NCBI RefSeq assembly: GCF_027557445.1
Contig: NZ_CP106841.1
Coordinates: 2,466,001 to 2,530,000 of the forward strand
Reading direction: 5' to 3'
DNA length: 64,000 nucleotides
From: Paenalcaligenes faecalis
Lineage (GTDB): Bacteria; Pseudomonadota; Gammaproteobacteria; Burkholderiales; Burkholderiaceae_B
A program made the translations under genes and the position numbers. Below the pieces are notes generated by a model. That model was not told the origin of the DNA. It was given only the letters and a program-made list of their open reading frames with translations, and did no database searches. Below, piece after piece: positions 16,942 through 26,691 of the stretch. Every line of letters begins with the position of its first letter. Position 1 is the first letter of the stretch.

Positions 16942-16977
16942 ATTTCAATATTACAAATATAGTTGAAATGATGTCAA
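16942..16977 (-). promoter_or_regulatory. Promoter and probable ArsR operator of arsCBHR
   Basis: On the minus strand TTGACA (16977-16972) is followed after ~18 bases by TAATAT. Inside the spacer and -10 lies a symmetric element ATTTCAA-N14-TTGAAAT (16942-16969), a good site for a dimeric ArsR repressor. It lies 37 bp upstream of arsC. Confidence 0.65.
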
Positions 16978-16982
16978 TGGGT

Positions 16983-17010
16983 ACAAAAAACCTGATCTAT
17001 AAAATCAGGC
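16983..17010 (-). terminator. Rho-independent terminator after sulP
   Basis: On the minus strand CCTGAT-ttttatag-ATCAGG is followed by TTTTTTG. It lies 21 bp after the SulP stop and just before the ars promoter, so it insulates the two units. Confidence 0.8.
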
Positions 17011-17030
17011 TCTTTCTTTAAATAAGTGAG

Positions 17031-18497
17031 TTAACTAGCTGCCGCCAATACTTTTTTAGGCTCGTTTGCCAGCTGTAGAATAATACGACGGGACTGCTTA
17101 TTCAGGCCAATGAAATGAATCTTCACCCCTTTATGACTAAACTTAGCGTGCACCCTCTCTAAAGCCTCAACTGCTGTTAAATCCCAAATATGCGCCTCAG
17201 ACAAATCAATGTGTACTGACTTGATAGGCTCATTTAAATCCAGGCTGTCAACAAACTGCCCTGCTGACGCAAAAAACAGCTGCCCTTTAGCTTTATAAAT
17301 ACGGCACGTCCCATCCTCGGAAAGAAAATTATGCACACGCAAAATATCTACCACTTTGTGAGCAAAAAAGATTGCTGATAACAACACGCCCACTAGCACG
17401 CCTTTTGCTAGATCATGCGTCCAAACAGTCACGACTACCGTAGCGATCATTACTACACTAGAGCTTCTGGGGTGAACCACCAAATTTTTAACGGATTGCC
17501 AATCAAACGTACTAATCGAAACCATAATCATCACAGCAACCAATGCAGCCATAGGAATCTGGCTAACCCAATCTCCTAAAAACACAATCAAAATCAGTAG
17601 AAAAACACCAGCACATAAGGTCGATAAACGACCTCGGCCACCCGCTTTCACATTAATCACCGACTGCCCAATCATGGCACAGCCTGCCATCCCACCCAAA
17701 AAACCTGTAGCCACGTTTGCTACACCTTGCCCCATACTTTCGCGGTTTTTATTACTAGGGGTATCGGTCATGTCATCTACGATAGAAGCCGTCATCAACG
17801 ACTCCAATAAACCCACTACCGCTAAGGTCAAGGAGTAAGGAAGAATGATCCGTAAGGTTTCTAAATTAAGAGGAATATCGGGAATGAGAAAAATAGGTAG
17901 CGTATCTGGCAACTCCCCCATATCTCCCACTGTGCGCACGTCAATGCCAAACCACATCGTTATAGCAGTTAACACCACAATCGTAACTAAAGGAGAAGGA
18001 AGCACAGTTGTGATGCGCGGCAATAGATAAATAATAGCCAAACCAGATGCAGTCAATGCATACACATGCCAAGTCACATTCGTTAACTCAGGCAGCTGGG
18101 CTAAGAAAATAAGAATAGCCAACGCATTAACAAAACCCGTGACTACTGACTTAGACACAAAGCGCATCAAGCCACCTAATTTAATCATACCTGCTACGAT
18201 TTGAATCAAGCCTGCCAAAATGGTGGCTGCTAACAGATACTGGAGACCATGGTCTTTAACTAAAGACACAATTACCAAAGCCATGGCTCCAGTCGCAGCC
18301 GAAATCATGCCTGGACGGCCACCTACAAACGCAATAATGGTGGCGATACTAAAAGAGGCATACAAGCCCACTTTAGGATCTACACCAGCAATAATAGAAA
18401 AAGCGATGGCCTCAGGAATGAGTGCCAAGGCAACTAAGAGCCCCGAGATCACGTCTCGACGCGCATTAAAAAACCATGTGGAATATAAATTAGACAT
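17031..18497 (-). CDS. SulP-family anion transporter with STAS domain
   Basis: 488 residues from ATG 18497 ([15 protein letters not shown]); a GTG at 18572 would add 25 residues with no family support. About 10-12 membrane segments follow ([20 protein letters not shown] is the SulP signature start; then [20 protein letters not shown]). A C-terminal STAS domain lies at ~395-480 ([20 protein letters not shown]). Family members move sulfate, bicarbonate or other anions at the inner membrane. The short form with [21 protein letters not shown] resembles cyanobacterial BicA-type bicarbonate carriers, but the substrate cannot be fixed from sequence. It sits between a tnsE pseudogene and the ars operon as cargo. 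Confidence 0.85.
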   Translation of the reverse strand: MSNLYSTWFFNARRDVISGLLVALALIPEAIAFSIIAGVDPKVGLYASFSIATIIAFVGGRPGMISAATGAMALVIVSLVKDHGLQYLLAATILAGLIQIVAGMIKLGGLMRFVSKSVVTGFVNALAILIFLAQLPELTNVTWHVYALTASGLAIIYLLPRITTVLPSPLVTIVVLTAITMWFGIDVRTVGDMGELPDTLPIFLIPDIPLNLETLRIILPYSLTLAVVGLLESLMTASIVDDMTDTPSNKNRESMGQGVANVATGFLGGMAGCAMIGQSVINVKAGGRGRLSTLCAGVFLLILIVFLGDWVSQIPMAALVAVMIMVSISTFDWQSVKNLVVHPRSSSVVMIATVVVTVWTHDLAKGVLVGVLLSAIFFAHKVVDILRVHNFLSEDGTCRIYKAKGQLFFASAGQFVDSLDLNEPIKSVHIDLSEAHIWDLTAVEALERVHAKFSHKGVKIHFIGLNKQSRRIILQLANEPKKVLAAAS

Positions 18498-18664
18498 GCA
18501 GAAATCCAATTCTGCACAGCAGGCAGCTAGAGCCAACAACAAGGAAAAATAGAGACGCCATGAGCTACCCACTGTGCTTTATTAAACAACAGAAAAACAA
18601 AGCAAAAAAGGGGGGGGGTAGCGATAAGTTACATGGGTGTAAAGATAAAAATGTTTAATATTAA

Positions 18665-20137
18665 TTAGGCTAAACTATAACATCTTTCAGCCCACCCCTC
18701 CATACCCTCTCTCGGCACTTCCAGTTCACCTAACCCCTTAGGATGATTCACCTCTCTATGCCCCTCTTGTCCATATAGCCGATCAAATAAGTCATTCGGC
18801 CAATTCAAGGAGCTCTTCACTACCCCACGCCGTATTTTTTCAAAATCATTCCGCCATGTTTCGCTATCAACGCCAGTCAACACTTTAGTAGAAAGCATTT
18901 TTACCCCATCCGATGCATCCACCTCTAGCAAAACAAATTCACTACCATTACATCGCAACCCAACCGCTTTAATCACTCTTGGTGAGCCATCCTTACACAG
19001 ATGCAATCGACTTCGTCCGACCTTTGGCAAAACCAGTGTTTCTTCAAAAGTCACACGACATCTAAATTTATTTTTTAGAATTAAAATTAACTCATTAAAG
19101 GCTGCAAAACGATTGGCAAAAATAGAGTTGTAATTGGTTGCATCCTGCTTCCCACCCACATCTGCCGCTGCTAGTACACCGCCTAAGTATGGTTCGTCAG
19201 TGCTAACCAAATGACTATTTCCATCTGTAGTGGCTTCTTCTTTCTCTGAGATTGTTTGGCTACTTTTTCGTGTCCTACGTGACTTTTCAATTCGGCTAGG
19301 ACTACTAAAACTCACCCATGTCGGCTCAGCCTCTATGAATCGTGTGCCTGTCTCAACATTGGCTGTTTCCTCGTCATCTAACTGTAGATCCTCATCGTCA
19401 ACGACCGACTCTGTTGGAATTGCTATGTGCTTCGTACCACCGTCACTTTCCTCATTTTCCTGAAAAGAGACATGACTAATACGTGTTGTCCTAGGAAGTC
19501 TGGCATTGATTTCTAAACCAACGATTTCCTCAACTAAATAATCCTTATCCTCGTTAGAAGAACGTCCTTTTACATGTAGTTTCCACCCCTGCATGGGCGG
19601 AGGGACAAAGCTAAAGCACCACTGCTCACCATTTTTCGTCATTTGTCTGTTTTGTTGATAGTGCCTAAAAATGCTTTCATACGAAGCCATGACCTCCTGG
19701 TCTGAGAACAACCAGACTAGAAGTTGCACGACACCCGACTGCTCTAACGCCCCTTTAGGAAACGAAGAACTAGGCAAAATTCGTATCTCTAAATGATCTC
19801 GTTCAACCTCATAGTGAACATCAAACTCCTGCTGTAAAGCGGTACTGCTCAAACAACTACGACAGAAATAAGAATTAATTAAAAATAAAGACCGAGCTAG
19901 TTCTAACTGTGGGATGTGATAGCGAATCTTGCTATATGGTGTTTCAGCTTCGTAAATAAATGAACTCTGCGCTCCATCCTTGTTGAGTACGGAAGCAAAG
20001 GACGAGAGATTAGGAAAATCGATTAATTTAGCTCGTTGAAGATCCGATGCTCCAAACTCAATCACACGATTTGCTGTATTAGTGTTTTTAGTTGTCCTGT
20101 TGAGGACTTTACTTCGGCTTAATAAGAGCAAGGACAA
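18665..20137 (-). pseudogene. tnsE: 5'-truncated tnsE (Tn7 transposition protein E), copy 1
   Basis: ~490 residues recognisable as TnsE of Tn7: VIEFGASDLQRAKLIDFPNL, SSFIYEAETPYSKIRYHIPQ, SYFCRSCLSSTALQQEFDV, GRSSNEDKDYLVEEIVGLE and a conserved C-terminus (NHPKGLGELEVPREGMEGWA). TnsE directs Tn7 to replicating DNA and conjugal plasmids, with TnsABC. The first ~48 residues are missing: homology begins at LLSRSKVLN and upstream sequence is the palindromic junction module. The last few residues (ERCYSLA) also differ from Tn7. Orientation and place (3' end toward cargo) match Tn7, but tnsABCD are absent on its 5' side. Confidence 0.9.
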
Positions 20138-20265
20138 CCCGTAAATGAGCAGCGAGCTAACGAGTGAACGGTTCAGCGCGGAATGAGCGAAGCGAATGAG
20201 CTCTGCTTAGTGAACTCGTTAACTCGCTGCGATTGACCCTCTTTTTATAGGTCATACACCATTTC
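20096..20265. repeat. Junction module J2
   Basis: 170 bp, same as 13539-13708 and 38329-38498 with a few substitutions. It joins the 5' break of tnsE copy 1 to left end L3. The 82-bp palindrome is at 20149-20230 (GCAGCGAGCTAACGAGTG .. AACTCGTTAACTCGCTGC). Confidence 0.9.
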
Positions 20266-20415
20266 TGTGGACGGACAAAATAGTTGGGAACTGAAAAGGG
20301 TGAAAATGACTATTTTTGAGGGTTATTTTGGGAAAAGTGACAAAATAGATGGGAACTGGCTATAAGGTAGTAATTTGATTCGAAAGTTAAAAATGACAAA
20401 ATAGTTTGGAACTAG
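20266..20415 (+). mobile_element. Tn7-type left end L3
   Basis: Tip TGTGGACGGACAAAATAG and three TnsB-type sites (the others are GACAAAATAGATGGGAACT and GACAAAATAGTTTGGAACTA). The order and spacing are those of Tn7L. Outer tip left, touching ATTTC of junction module J2; the defence genes lie inside. The ~135 bp that follow to the first gene hold nothing I recognise. Confidence 0.92.
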
Positions 20416-20551
20416 AATCTAGTCTTCTCTACTCAAGAATCACAAGAATAATAATCCGCACTCTGCATAGCACTTAAAATCGTAATCTACTACCAGAACT
20501 ATTTAATACCACTTTCTTTCAATAACCCACCATAACCAAGTCGGTAATGCT

Positions 20552-22585
20552 TCAACTCAAATGGCTATTGACACTTGGTAGACCCAAAACATCAAAAAAT
20601 GCCTGATTTCGCTCTCTAGCAGCCTTTACTAACTGATCAAAACTAATTACTTCTATGTAAGCATGTGAGGGTTCGTTGTAACCGAAATAGCCCATGCCGT
20701 CCGATGTAATGCGCAGATTAGCTCGTCGACAGCGTCTATGCATGGATTCAGTTAGGTCACAAAGTACATAGCAATAACCGGGGATATCGTTACTGCCTGG
20801 GATTGGACGACCAAGTTTTGTTGTTACTTTACCATCACGTACTCGTTCCAAATAACTAAGTGCTTGATCAATTGGATCTTTATCTTCTCCTACACGCATG
20901 TCATTGCGCATTGGGCGCTTAATTTCGATCACCGTTATAGAAGCTAGAGGAAAACTAGTATTGTCATTAACCAGCAAAGGATTATCAAATACTTGCAGAC
21001 TAAGTAAGTCAGGCTCTTTAGTAGAGTTATTTCCCGTAATTGGCATGGCGTTTAACGTTTTATCGGAAGCCAAATAGTTATGAAATGCCAAGCGTTCGTC
21101 GATCAACCACAAATTACAAGAGTTCAAAAAAACCTCACTAGAGTCTTTACGCATCGGCATGATTAATTGGTGAATTATATCTTCACGAGCATACTTTCCA
21201 TCGTCTAGCTGCTCAATGGATTTCTGCATCAAGTCAATAATCACTTTACGATGTGAAACGTAATTAGCAAGGTCTGATTTTTTCAGAGCTTCAGCCTTCC
21301 CTAGATATTCACTCAATCGTTCTTTGTAGTCTTTTATATGCTCCTCATCCTGAGGTTGCATAATGGAATGTCCTTCACTAACCAACTGACGTTCCACTTC
21401 ATACCACTGTGCATGTAAATGTAATTCTAATTCCTTATCGGACTTTTCAGGATTAACAATTAGCAGTTCTTCTGCAACATAATGAACAATGGGACGATAG
21501 CGCGGTGCATGATTGTCAATAAAATCATTTACCCGTTTACGTCCCGCCGAAATATTTTCTGCCAAAACATCTTGCAGGTACTCTTTAGTGCGTGCGAGCA
21601 CGGCATCGCGAATATCTTTAAAGCTCACTTCGTTGAGCATATCTTCGACATTTTCAGCAATATCAAAAGAGGTACGCTCGCTGCGTACATGCTCATCAAG
21701 GTAAGCTGAAGAGACGTAACAGGTGTAAGTAAACTCCCCTGATGTGTCTGAAAGTTTGCCATACAGGCCAGGAAGCTTGCCTTGAATAGACTCCTCTTTA
21801 ACCAATCGATTGGCTGCACATAAAGCTAACTGATGCTTTTTATTTACCGATGCCCGAAACTTAATATGAGTTAGATCAAATGAATAATCACAGATAGTAA
21901 TAGTTTCGGAAAACGCACTAGCGTGCATATGCTCTTCGAACAAATGCTCAAGATCGAACACCTCCCCCCCGTCTTCTACCAGTATCTTGGGTGCGCTGCC
22001 TTGACGAACAAAATACCAAAGTACATGCTCAAGCAACCGATTAGCTATAGATAGTCCCCTAGCAGGCACCTGCTTTCGATAGCCTTCATCAAACCCTACC
22101 AACTTAACGAAGGTACTTGGCTGCTGTTCGGTAGCTGTCTGAATATTTTCACCATGGATACCCGATTTATCGTCAAAGTAGAATACGCGTTTTTTAAGCT
22201 CACCATCAACATCGATAAAGTGGCTTTCCACTTCGACCAGATCAAACACCTTCAGCCACATCAGACGACCAACCCCTCGGCAACCCTTATCAATTTTATG
22301 ATCAGAATCAAGGATTTTAAATGACCTAAAGTTGGCTTGATCAAAACCGCATCCATTATCAAAGATGGTGAAACCAATAATGGGCTGTAAGGCGTTTTCA
22401 TCTAAATCTAGATTTCCTTGTGTAGCACGATTCACACGAAGGAAAATTTTGCCATTGTCTGAATTACCTTTTTCTTCGATCGAGTGGATAGAGTTTACTA
22501 CTGCCTCAAATACGGGCATTAAACCGTGACCCTTAGGCAATGAGGTATTTCGTAAACGCCCCTTTAAGTTTGTTTGTAGACTCAC
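20552..22585 (-). CDS. GHKL ATPase with C-terminal nuclease-like domain
   Basis: 677 residues. The N-terminal Hsp90/MutL-type ATPase shows the N box EAVVNS (27-32), the G1 box DNGCGF (76-81) and the G2 region GVGRLMW (104-110). After a long helical middle, residues ~530-580 show LLSLQVFDN and SITVIEIKRP, an E-x-K pattern as in PD-(D/E)xK nucleases, and a C-terminal domain of ~100 residues follows. It overlaps the Shedu gene by 4 bases (ATGA), so the two are made together. ATPase-plus-nuclease partners are common in antiphage modules; that role is inferred. Conserved ATP boxes argue for an active enzyme. Confidence 0.8.
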   Translation of the reverse strand: MSLQTNLKGRLRNTSLPKGHGLMPVFEAVVNSIHSIEEKGNSDNGKIFLRVNRATQGNLDLDENALQPIIGFTIFDNGCGFDQANFRSFKILDSDHKIDKGCRGVGRLMWLKVFDLVEVESHFIDVDGELKKRVFYFDDKSGIHGENIQTATEQQPSTFVKLVGFDEGYRKQVPARGLSIANRLLEHVLWYFVRQGSAPKILVEDGGEVFDLEHLFEEHMHASAFSETITICDYSFDLTHIKFRASVNKKHQLALCAANRLVKEESIQGKLPGLYGKLSDTSGEFTYTCYVSSAYLDEHVRSERTSFDIAENVEDMLNEVSFKDIRDAVLARTKEYLQDVLAENISAGRKRVNDFIDNHAPRYRPIVHYVAEELLIVNPEKSDKELELHLHAQWYEVERQLVSEGHSIMQPQDEEHIKDYKERLSEYLGKAEALKKSDLANYVSHRKVIIDLMQKSIEQLDDGKYAREDIIHQLIMPMRKDSSEVFLNSCNLWLIDERLAFHNYLASDKTLNAMPITGNNSTKEPDLLSLQVFDNPLLVNDNTSFPLASITVIEIKRPMRNDMRVGEDKDPIDQALSYLERVRDGKVTTKLGRPIPGSNDIPGYCYVLCDLTESMHRRCRRANLRITSDGMGYFGYNEPSHAYIEVISFDQLVKAARERNQAFFDVLGLPSVNSHLS

Positions 22586-23967
22586 GGCGCTGCCTCCCCT
22601 TTTTCATCGTTATTGCTCAGAAACTCATGCAGTTGCTTTATCTTAAGTAAAAGCTCATCAAATGTTGTAATCTGCACGTTCCTCGAATTACGACGATATA
22701 ACTCGAAAGATTTTCGCTCATCCTCATCATCAGGCATTGTTCCTATGATCAAAATACAATGAATGGCATATGACTCAATATCATAAAGTCGATTGTTATT
22801 TTTAATCGTAGCAATATTCTGTTGTAACTGATAACACTGATCTAGTACTTGTGTTACGGAACCAGTAAGTTCTGTTGACCCACAGTAAACCGACCCCCGA
22901 TAGGCAGTTTTTTTTAGTAGAACAGAAGAAGGCTTTTTTATTTCAATTAGTGCTAGGTTATTTGTAATACCATTTTTAATTAGGTAGTCAGCAATTTTTT
23001 CGCCATCACCCCTCAAACGTTTTCCGCCTACACTAGCCTGATCTGATATCTTTATTGCTGGATAGCCAAAAGCAAGACTCAAGATAAATGGATTTTGATT
23101 GAAAAGGGTCTGCCAAGTATCTTCTTTAGTATTTTTACTAAACAAGTCCTCATAGGATGTAATTAGCCGCTCAAGTGAAACAAGCTCAATATCACTTCTC
23201 AGCTTCGCCAAGGTGACAGAGTCAGTTTGCTTTATTGCCCTTTTGTCTTCTGTGATCATGTCCATAGCCACCTGCTTATCAGTATCTGTAATTTTTATTC
23301 GAAGCATTTTACTAATGGCGTCATTAGTGGTGGGTAAAGGCTTTTGCTCTACCCCTAATCTATAAGCAATGTGGTTATAAGTAGCTGCTGCCTTCGTTAT
23401 TCGGGCTGCTTTTCTAGCTCGTTCCGTAATGCGGTTACAGGAACGCCGCATTTCGTCATAATCATTAAAGTTTAAGTAAAAACACTCTGAGTCATGACTA
23501 CCAGTTTTTTTATTGTCGATAGCAAGGCAATCATATTCCATGTGCTCTTCAAGAGCCGAAATTATCGGATAATATTCTTTTAACAGTCCCAAGCCATAGC
23601 GAATATCTTTGATAAAACCTAATGGTAGCATTTGTAACAGCTCAACCACATCATCTTGAGTGTTAGGCATTGAGTCAAAAGCAACCGCCACACTAATCGC
23701 TTTAATATGCTTATATTTCTGCTTTAAATAATTTGGATTCGTTGGCAAGGTAAATATAGGAAAAACTGTGATGAATCCACTTTCCTGATTAAATAAGGCA
23801 ACTCTTACTTTATATTGATTAGGTTTTGTTGCTTCAAGACCAGCCTCTTTTAACTCATCAGGGCCTGGGAGATAAAAAACCTCCACGCAGTTAGGAGCCA
23901 TCTCTTCAATTACAATTTTTAGATCTTCAGGCCTAAAGTCTTTGGGTAACAATCTAGACATCCTCAC
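22582..23967 (-). CDS. Shedu-type (SduA, DUF4263) antiphage nuclease
   Basis: 461 residues. The C-terminal third carries the DUF4263/Shedu nuclease: FNQNPFILSLAFG (~289-301), Asp in KIADYL (~327), IEIKKPSS (341-348), then YRGSVYCGSTELTGSVTQVL and QCYQLQQ. This is the conserved core of SduA, a PD-(D/E)xK enzyme that cuts phage or invading DNA. Residues 1-270 form a variable N-terminal domain, the usual place of the sensor in Shedu proteins. Start ATG 23967 has a GGAGG-like ribosome site. Coupled to a GHKL ATPase downstream, which simple Shedu loci do not have. Confidence 0.85.
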   Translation of the reverse strand: MRMSRLLPKDFRPEDLKIVIEEMAPNCVEVFYLPGPDELKEAGLEATKPNQYKVRVALFNQESGFITVFPIFTLPTNPNYLKQKYKHIKAISVAVAFDSMPNTQDDVVELLQMLPLGFIKDIRYGLGLLKEYYPIISALEEHMEYDCLAIDNKKTGSHDSECFYLNFNDYDEMRRSCNRITERARKAARITKAAATYNHIAYRLGVEQKPLPTTNDAISKMLRIKITDTDKQVAMDMITEDKRAIKQTDSVTLAKLRSDIELVSLERLITSYEDLFSKNTKEDTWQTLFNQNPFILSLAFGYPAIKISDQASVGGKRLRGDGEKIADYLIKNGITNNLALIEIKKPSSVLLKKTAYRGSVYCGSTELTGSVTQVLDQCYQLQQNIATIKNNNRLYDIESYAIHCILIIGTMPDDEDERKSFELYRRNSRNVQITTFDELLLKIKQLHEFLSNNDEKGEAAP

Positions 23968-24139
23968 CTCCTTAGAGCTCGCCCTTAAAAGCTAAATCAA
24001 GAATTAATATTTTCAATTTTTTTCTGTAGAAATTTGAATAGACTAGATTTTATAAACGGTTAATCATCTCAGAAAATTTTTTAGTTCATAGCCTACTGTT
24101 GGAAGATTTGCTACATGACTATATCGACGAGCTGCAACT

Positions 24140-25039
24140 CTATGAGCGCATGATCTTATTCCAGTCAATGCTATGACCTGCAGCTTCGAGTTCACGCGCA
24201 AGTGCCTGTTTCCACCCCCCGTTACTATCCATCTCCTCCCAAACAACCCCAGCGAAATCGCTTGGAATTTCCACCGTCCCACGTTTGAGAGCACACACCT
24301 TGTCTCTGCCTAAACGACCAATGAAGTACCCCAATTCCAAAAGCACATTCTGACGTGCTCTTGGCTCAGGCTTTCCACCTTTTACGCAGCCCTCGTCGTC
24401 TGGCGTAAGCAGAACTACTGCGAAACCAACGTCACTGTGAGCAACGACTTTTTCGATAATCGTTCGCCCTTGATTAGCCTGTTCATGCAAGATAATAGCT
24501 TCAAGTCCGATTCGCTCAAGAAATCGGGCCACTGTTTCACGAGCACCTTCATCGTGACCATGAACAATAAAGACCTTACGCGAAAATTGGGTTTTTAACA
24601 TTGTCTCCGTGCTTCCCTTAGTTTGGATGTAACTCTTGTAATCTCGTACAAAAGGAATGATTAGCTGACCAGTAAGTGCGTGGATTCCAGCAATAATCTT
24701 CTTGCCAGAATAAAAAAAGTGGTGTCCAAAGCTGGTGGCATAATCAGGGTCTGCCGCCAGCTTCTCGATCAGGAGCAACGTCAGCCCCAGCGTCTGCCTA
24801 GGATCATCTGGCCAAGCAAGCTTGGCGCTCCCGACCATACCTCTCGCAGTCTTTTCGCTTTCAACTATGAACTCCTCAACGTCGAGACCTTCCGTAAGCT
24901 CAACGTTGTATGGCTCAAGGTCCGGATGTCGTAGCAGTTGAGCCAATTTCTTGAGAGGCCTTTCGTAGGTTTGAAGCTGCGAAGATTGTAAATCTAGAAC
25001 CGCATTATTGATTTCCGAAAATAAGTCTTTAGCCATCAC
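24140..25039 (-). CDS. TIR-like nucleotide-binding effector (CAP12/PCTIR type)
   Basis: 299 residues. Residues ~155-285 match the TIR-like family first described as predicted nucleotide-binding proteins (PF10137 type): KVFIVHGHDEGARETVARFL, HEQANQGRTIIEKV, VGFAVVLLTPDDEG, RARQNVLLELGYFIGRLGR and IPSDFAGVVW. The Glu in LLELGYF (~235) is the likely NADase residue. The N-terminal ~150 residues are a separate helical domain. Relatives act in Pycsar or other abortive defence by NAD+ loss. It overlaps its small upstream neighbour by 4 bases. No cyclase gene is nearby, so activation must come from another signal. Confidence 0.85.
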   Translation of the reverse strand: MMAKDLFSEINNAVLDLQSSQLQTYERPLKKLAQLLRHPDLEPYNVELTEGLDVEEFIVESEKTARGMVGSAKLAWPDDPRQTLGLTLLLIEKLAADPDYATSFGHHFFYSGKKIIAGIHALTGQLIIPFVRDYKSYIQTKGSTETMLKTQFSRKVFIVHGHDEGARETVARFLERIGLEAIILHEQANQGRTIIEKVVAHSDVGFAVVLLTPDDEGCVKGGKPEPRARQNVLLELGYFIGRLGRDKVCALKRGTVEIPSDFAGVVWEEMDSNGGWKQALARELEAAGHSIDWNKIMRS

Positions 25040-25323
25040 TCACCCCCATCCGACTTCAATCTAGCTTCAGCCGCTTTCTCAAGGATACCCTCTCGATACT
25101 TTTCCTTCATTTGCTCTGCGAGAGGGGCAACCATAGGGTTTGAGGAATACTTCCCTAAACGCTCGTCGATCATTCGGTTGACCGAGTGAATTGCAGACTC
25201 AATGCTAGCAGGATCATTCGGATCAAAATTTACGACTCCCAGTTCGCCATCTAACTCATTCAAGGCGCGCTGCGCATCCTTCAAGTCTTTCTGGATTTTA
25301 TCCAAGCCGGTAATTTTGAACAT
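25036..25323 (-). CDS. Small helical partner of the TIR-like protein
   Basis: 95 residues from ATG 25323 (MFKITGLDKIQKDLKDAQ), chosen because a GGAGG ribosome site lies 7 bases upstream; a longer frame to 25380 has no such site. It is charged and mostly helical, with a conserved-looking FDPNDPASIESAIHSVN segment and an Asn-Pro-Met turn. Its stop overlaps the TIR gene start (ATGA), so a fixed complex or antitoxin/regulator role is likely but is inference. I do not know a named family. Confidence 0.7.
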   Translation of the reverse strand: MFKITGLDKIQKDLKDAQRALNELDGELGVVNFDPNDPASIESAIHSVNRMIDERLGKYSSNPMVAPLAEQMKEKYREGILEKAAEARLKSDGGE

Positions 25324-25389
25324 GACTTTCCTCCAGTTATTATGTCGAGAGCTCGGAAAACGATGGAACTTCCCGAGCAATATGACCCT

Positions 25390-26682
25390 CTAATTGACTT
25401 CACTACCCTTCCCCACCAATCTCCCCGTCGTATTATCCATTCGATAATGCACAATACTGCCATCAATAATGCGTCTTACTACCTCACGAGCGGTGTCTAA
25501 TGGCACTGAAAACCATTCTCTTGGACTGTAGGTTTTACCATCCTTACCCACCAAGGTCATTTGCAGACGCTGGGCGTGTAGAAACCCATGAATCAATGAC
25601 TCAAATTTATTAGGGTTGAGGTTATAGCATTCGATAGAAGCCAAAATCCTAATAGGTGCTTCTAAAAAGGCGATGTCTCGTTCGGCGTTTTTTGTACGTT
25701 CTTCTACCGTTTGTTCGGTGTAGCCAATTTTAATCAGATTAGGGATGGCTTTTAGAACCGAGTTGTCGCTAAGCGTCGTCACAAAATAGATCTGCCCAAC
25801 GCGTTTGTCTTTGTGAGAAACATTATTAAACGCATCGACGACTGACTCAGCACTGCGTACGACTCGACGCCCGGTCTCATCCATATAAAGACGCTTGGCG
25901 AGTGACTGCAAAAGGTGGTTCGATTCAGTGCCATTTTCAAAAATGACTCGCAATCTGGGGTCATAACGGCCTTGGCTGTCTTCTCTGTAGTCGCCTATTT
26001 CATCAATTAAACAAAGCACACCTTCCATGATGAACAAATCCCCTTCTTCCACCTGTGACGTCAGGTTAAAGCGGACGGTTTCCATCTTCCCTGACTTCAG
26101 CCCTTGTTGAGCCTCCAAAAAGAGTGACTCAAACTGATAGAAATCCTCACAGACACGGCGCTGAGCAACTTCATCAGGCTGCTCTCGATCTGTGACCACG
26201 GGAATATGCTGAATATCGAATAAGCTCTGATCACCTAAATCCAGCTCATTAAATTCGGCACTAGCAAAAATATCATCTAGCGAAGTGACCTCCTCTGGAT
26301 GAATACTTTTCGGCTTATCATCAACCAAAGCACGAGGAACTAACTCTGGCTCTACTCGCTGCTTTTCAATCTCTTCCTTTACTGCAACCAACAATCCATA
26401 GCGATCATAGGGAGCCAACGTGGAATGAAAACTGGTATTGCTTTGATAACCTGCTAAACGTCTGGCTAAGAGTTTTTCTGCTAAATCACCGTCTTGACTC
26501 GGTACGCGTCCATGCTGATCTACAAAAGCGTTAATCGCCTCAAAGTTCGTAATTTCAATCGGGGCATTTTGGCTTATTGCTTTGGGTGCTACATCCAATA
26601 AGCCAAACTCGTCTGGCCCACTAAAAATATCATCCAGTGACAACCGACTGGCTGCTTTAGTTTGACTATGTCTAATTGCCAT
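25390..26682 (-). CDS. GIY-YIG nuclease-family protein (T5orf172/MUG113 type)
   Basis: 430 residues. The C-terminal part (~290-390) has IYFVTTLSDN, LIKIGYTEQTVEERTKNAE and FESLIHGFLHAQRLQM, which fit the T5orf172/MUG113 branch of GIY-YIG nucleases (IYF..., KIGYT, R, E residues). The N-terminal ~280 residues are acidic, with a twice-used SLDDIF motif (near 15 and 133), probably a docking element. It follows the helicase gene by 9 bases, forming a three-gene set with the methyltransferase. Probable restriction subunit; not shown. Confidence 0.8.
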   Translation of the reverse strand: MAIRHSQTKAASRLSLDDIFSGPDEFGLLDVAPKAISQNAPIEITNFEAINAFVDQHGRVPSQDGDLAEKLLARRLAGYQSNTSFHSTLAPYDRYGLLVAVKEEIEKQRVEPELVPRALVDDKPKSIHPEEVTSLDDIFASAEFNELDLGDQSLFDIQHIPVVTDREQPDEVAQRRVCEDFYQFESLFLEAQQGLKSGKMETVRFNLTSQVEEGDLFIMEGVLCLIDEIGDYREDSQGRYDPRLRVIFENGTESNHLLQSLAKRLYMDETGRRVVRSAESVVDAFNNVSHKDKRVGQIYFVTTLSDNSVLKAIPNLIKIGYTEQTVEERTKNAERDIAFLEAPIRILASIECYNLNPNKFESLIHGFLHAQRLQMTLVGKDGKTYSPREWFSVPLDTAREVVRRIIDGSIVHYRMDNTTGRLVGKGSEVN

Positions 26683-26691
26683 AACCCTACC

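Noticed and set aside
18611-18619. Run of nine G bases before sulP as a phase-variation tract
   Set aside because: It lies outside any reading frame and upstream of the likely promoter/start, so slippage would have no clear coding effect. It may also be a sequencing-sensitive tract.
24064-24294. Short minus-strand frame before the TIR gene's 3' end
   Set aside because: It overlaps the TIR gene in another frame, has no ribosome site, and shows no family resemblance.
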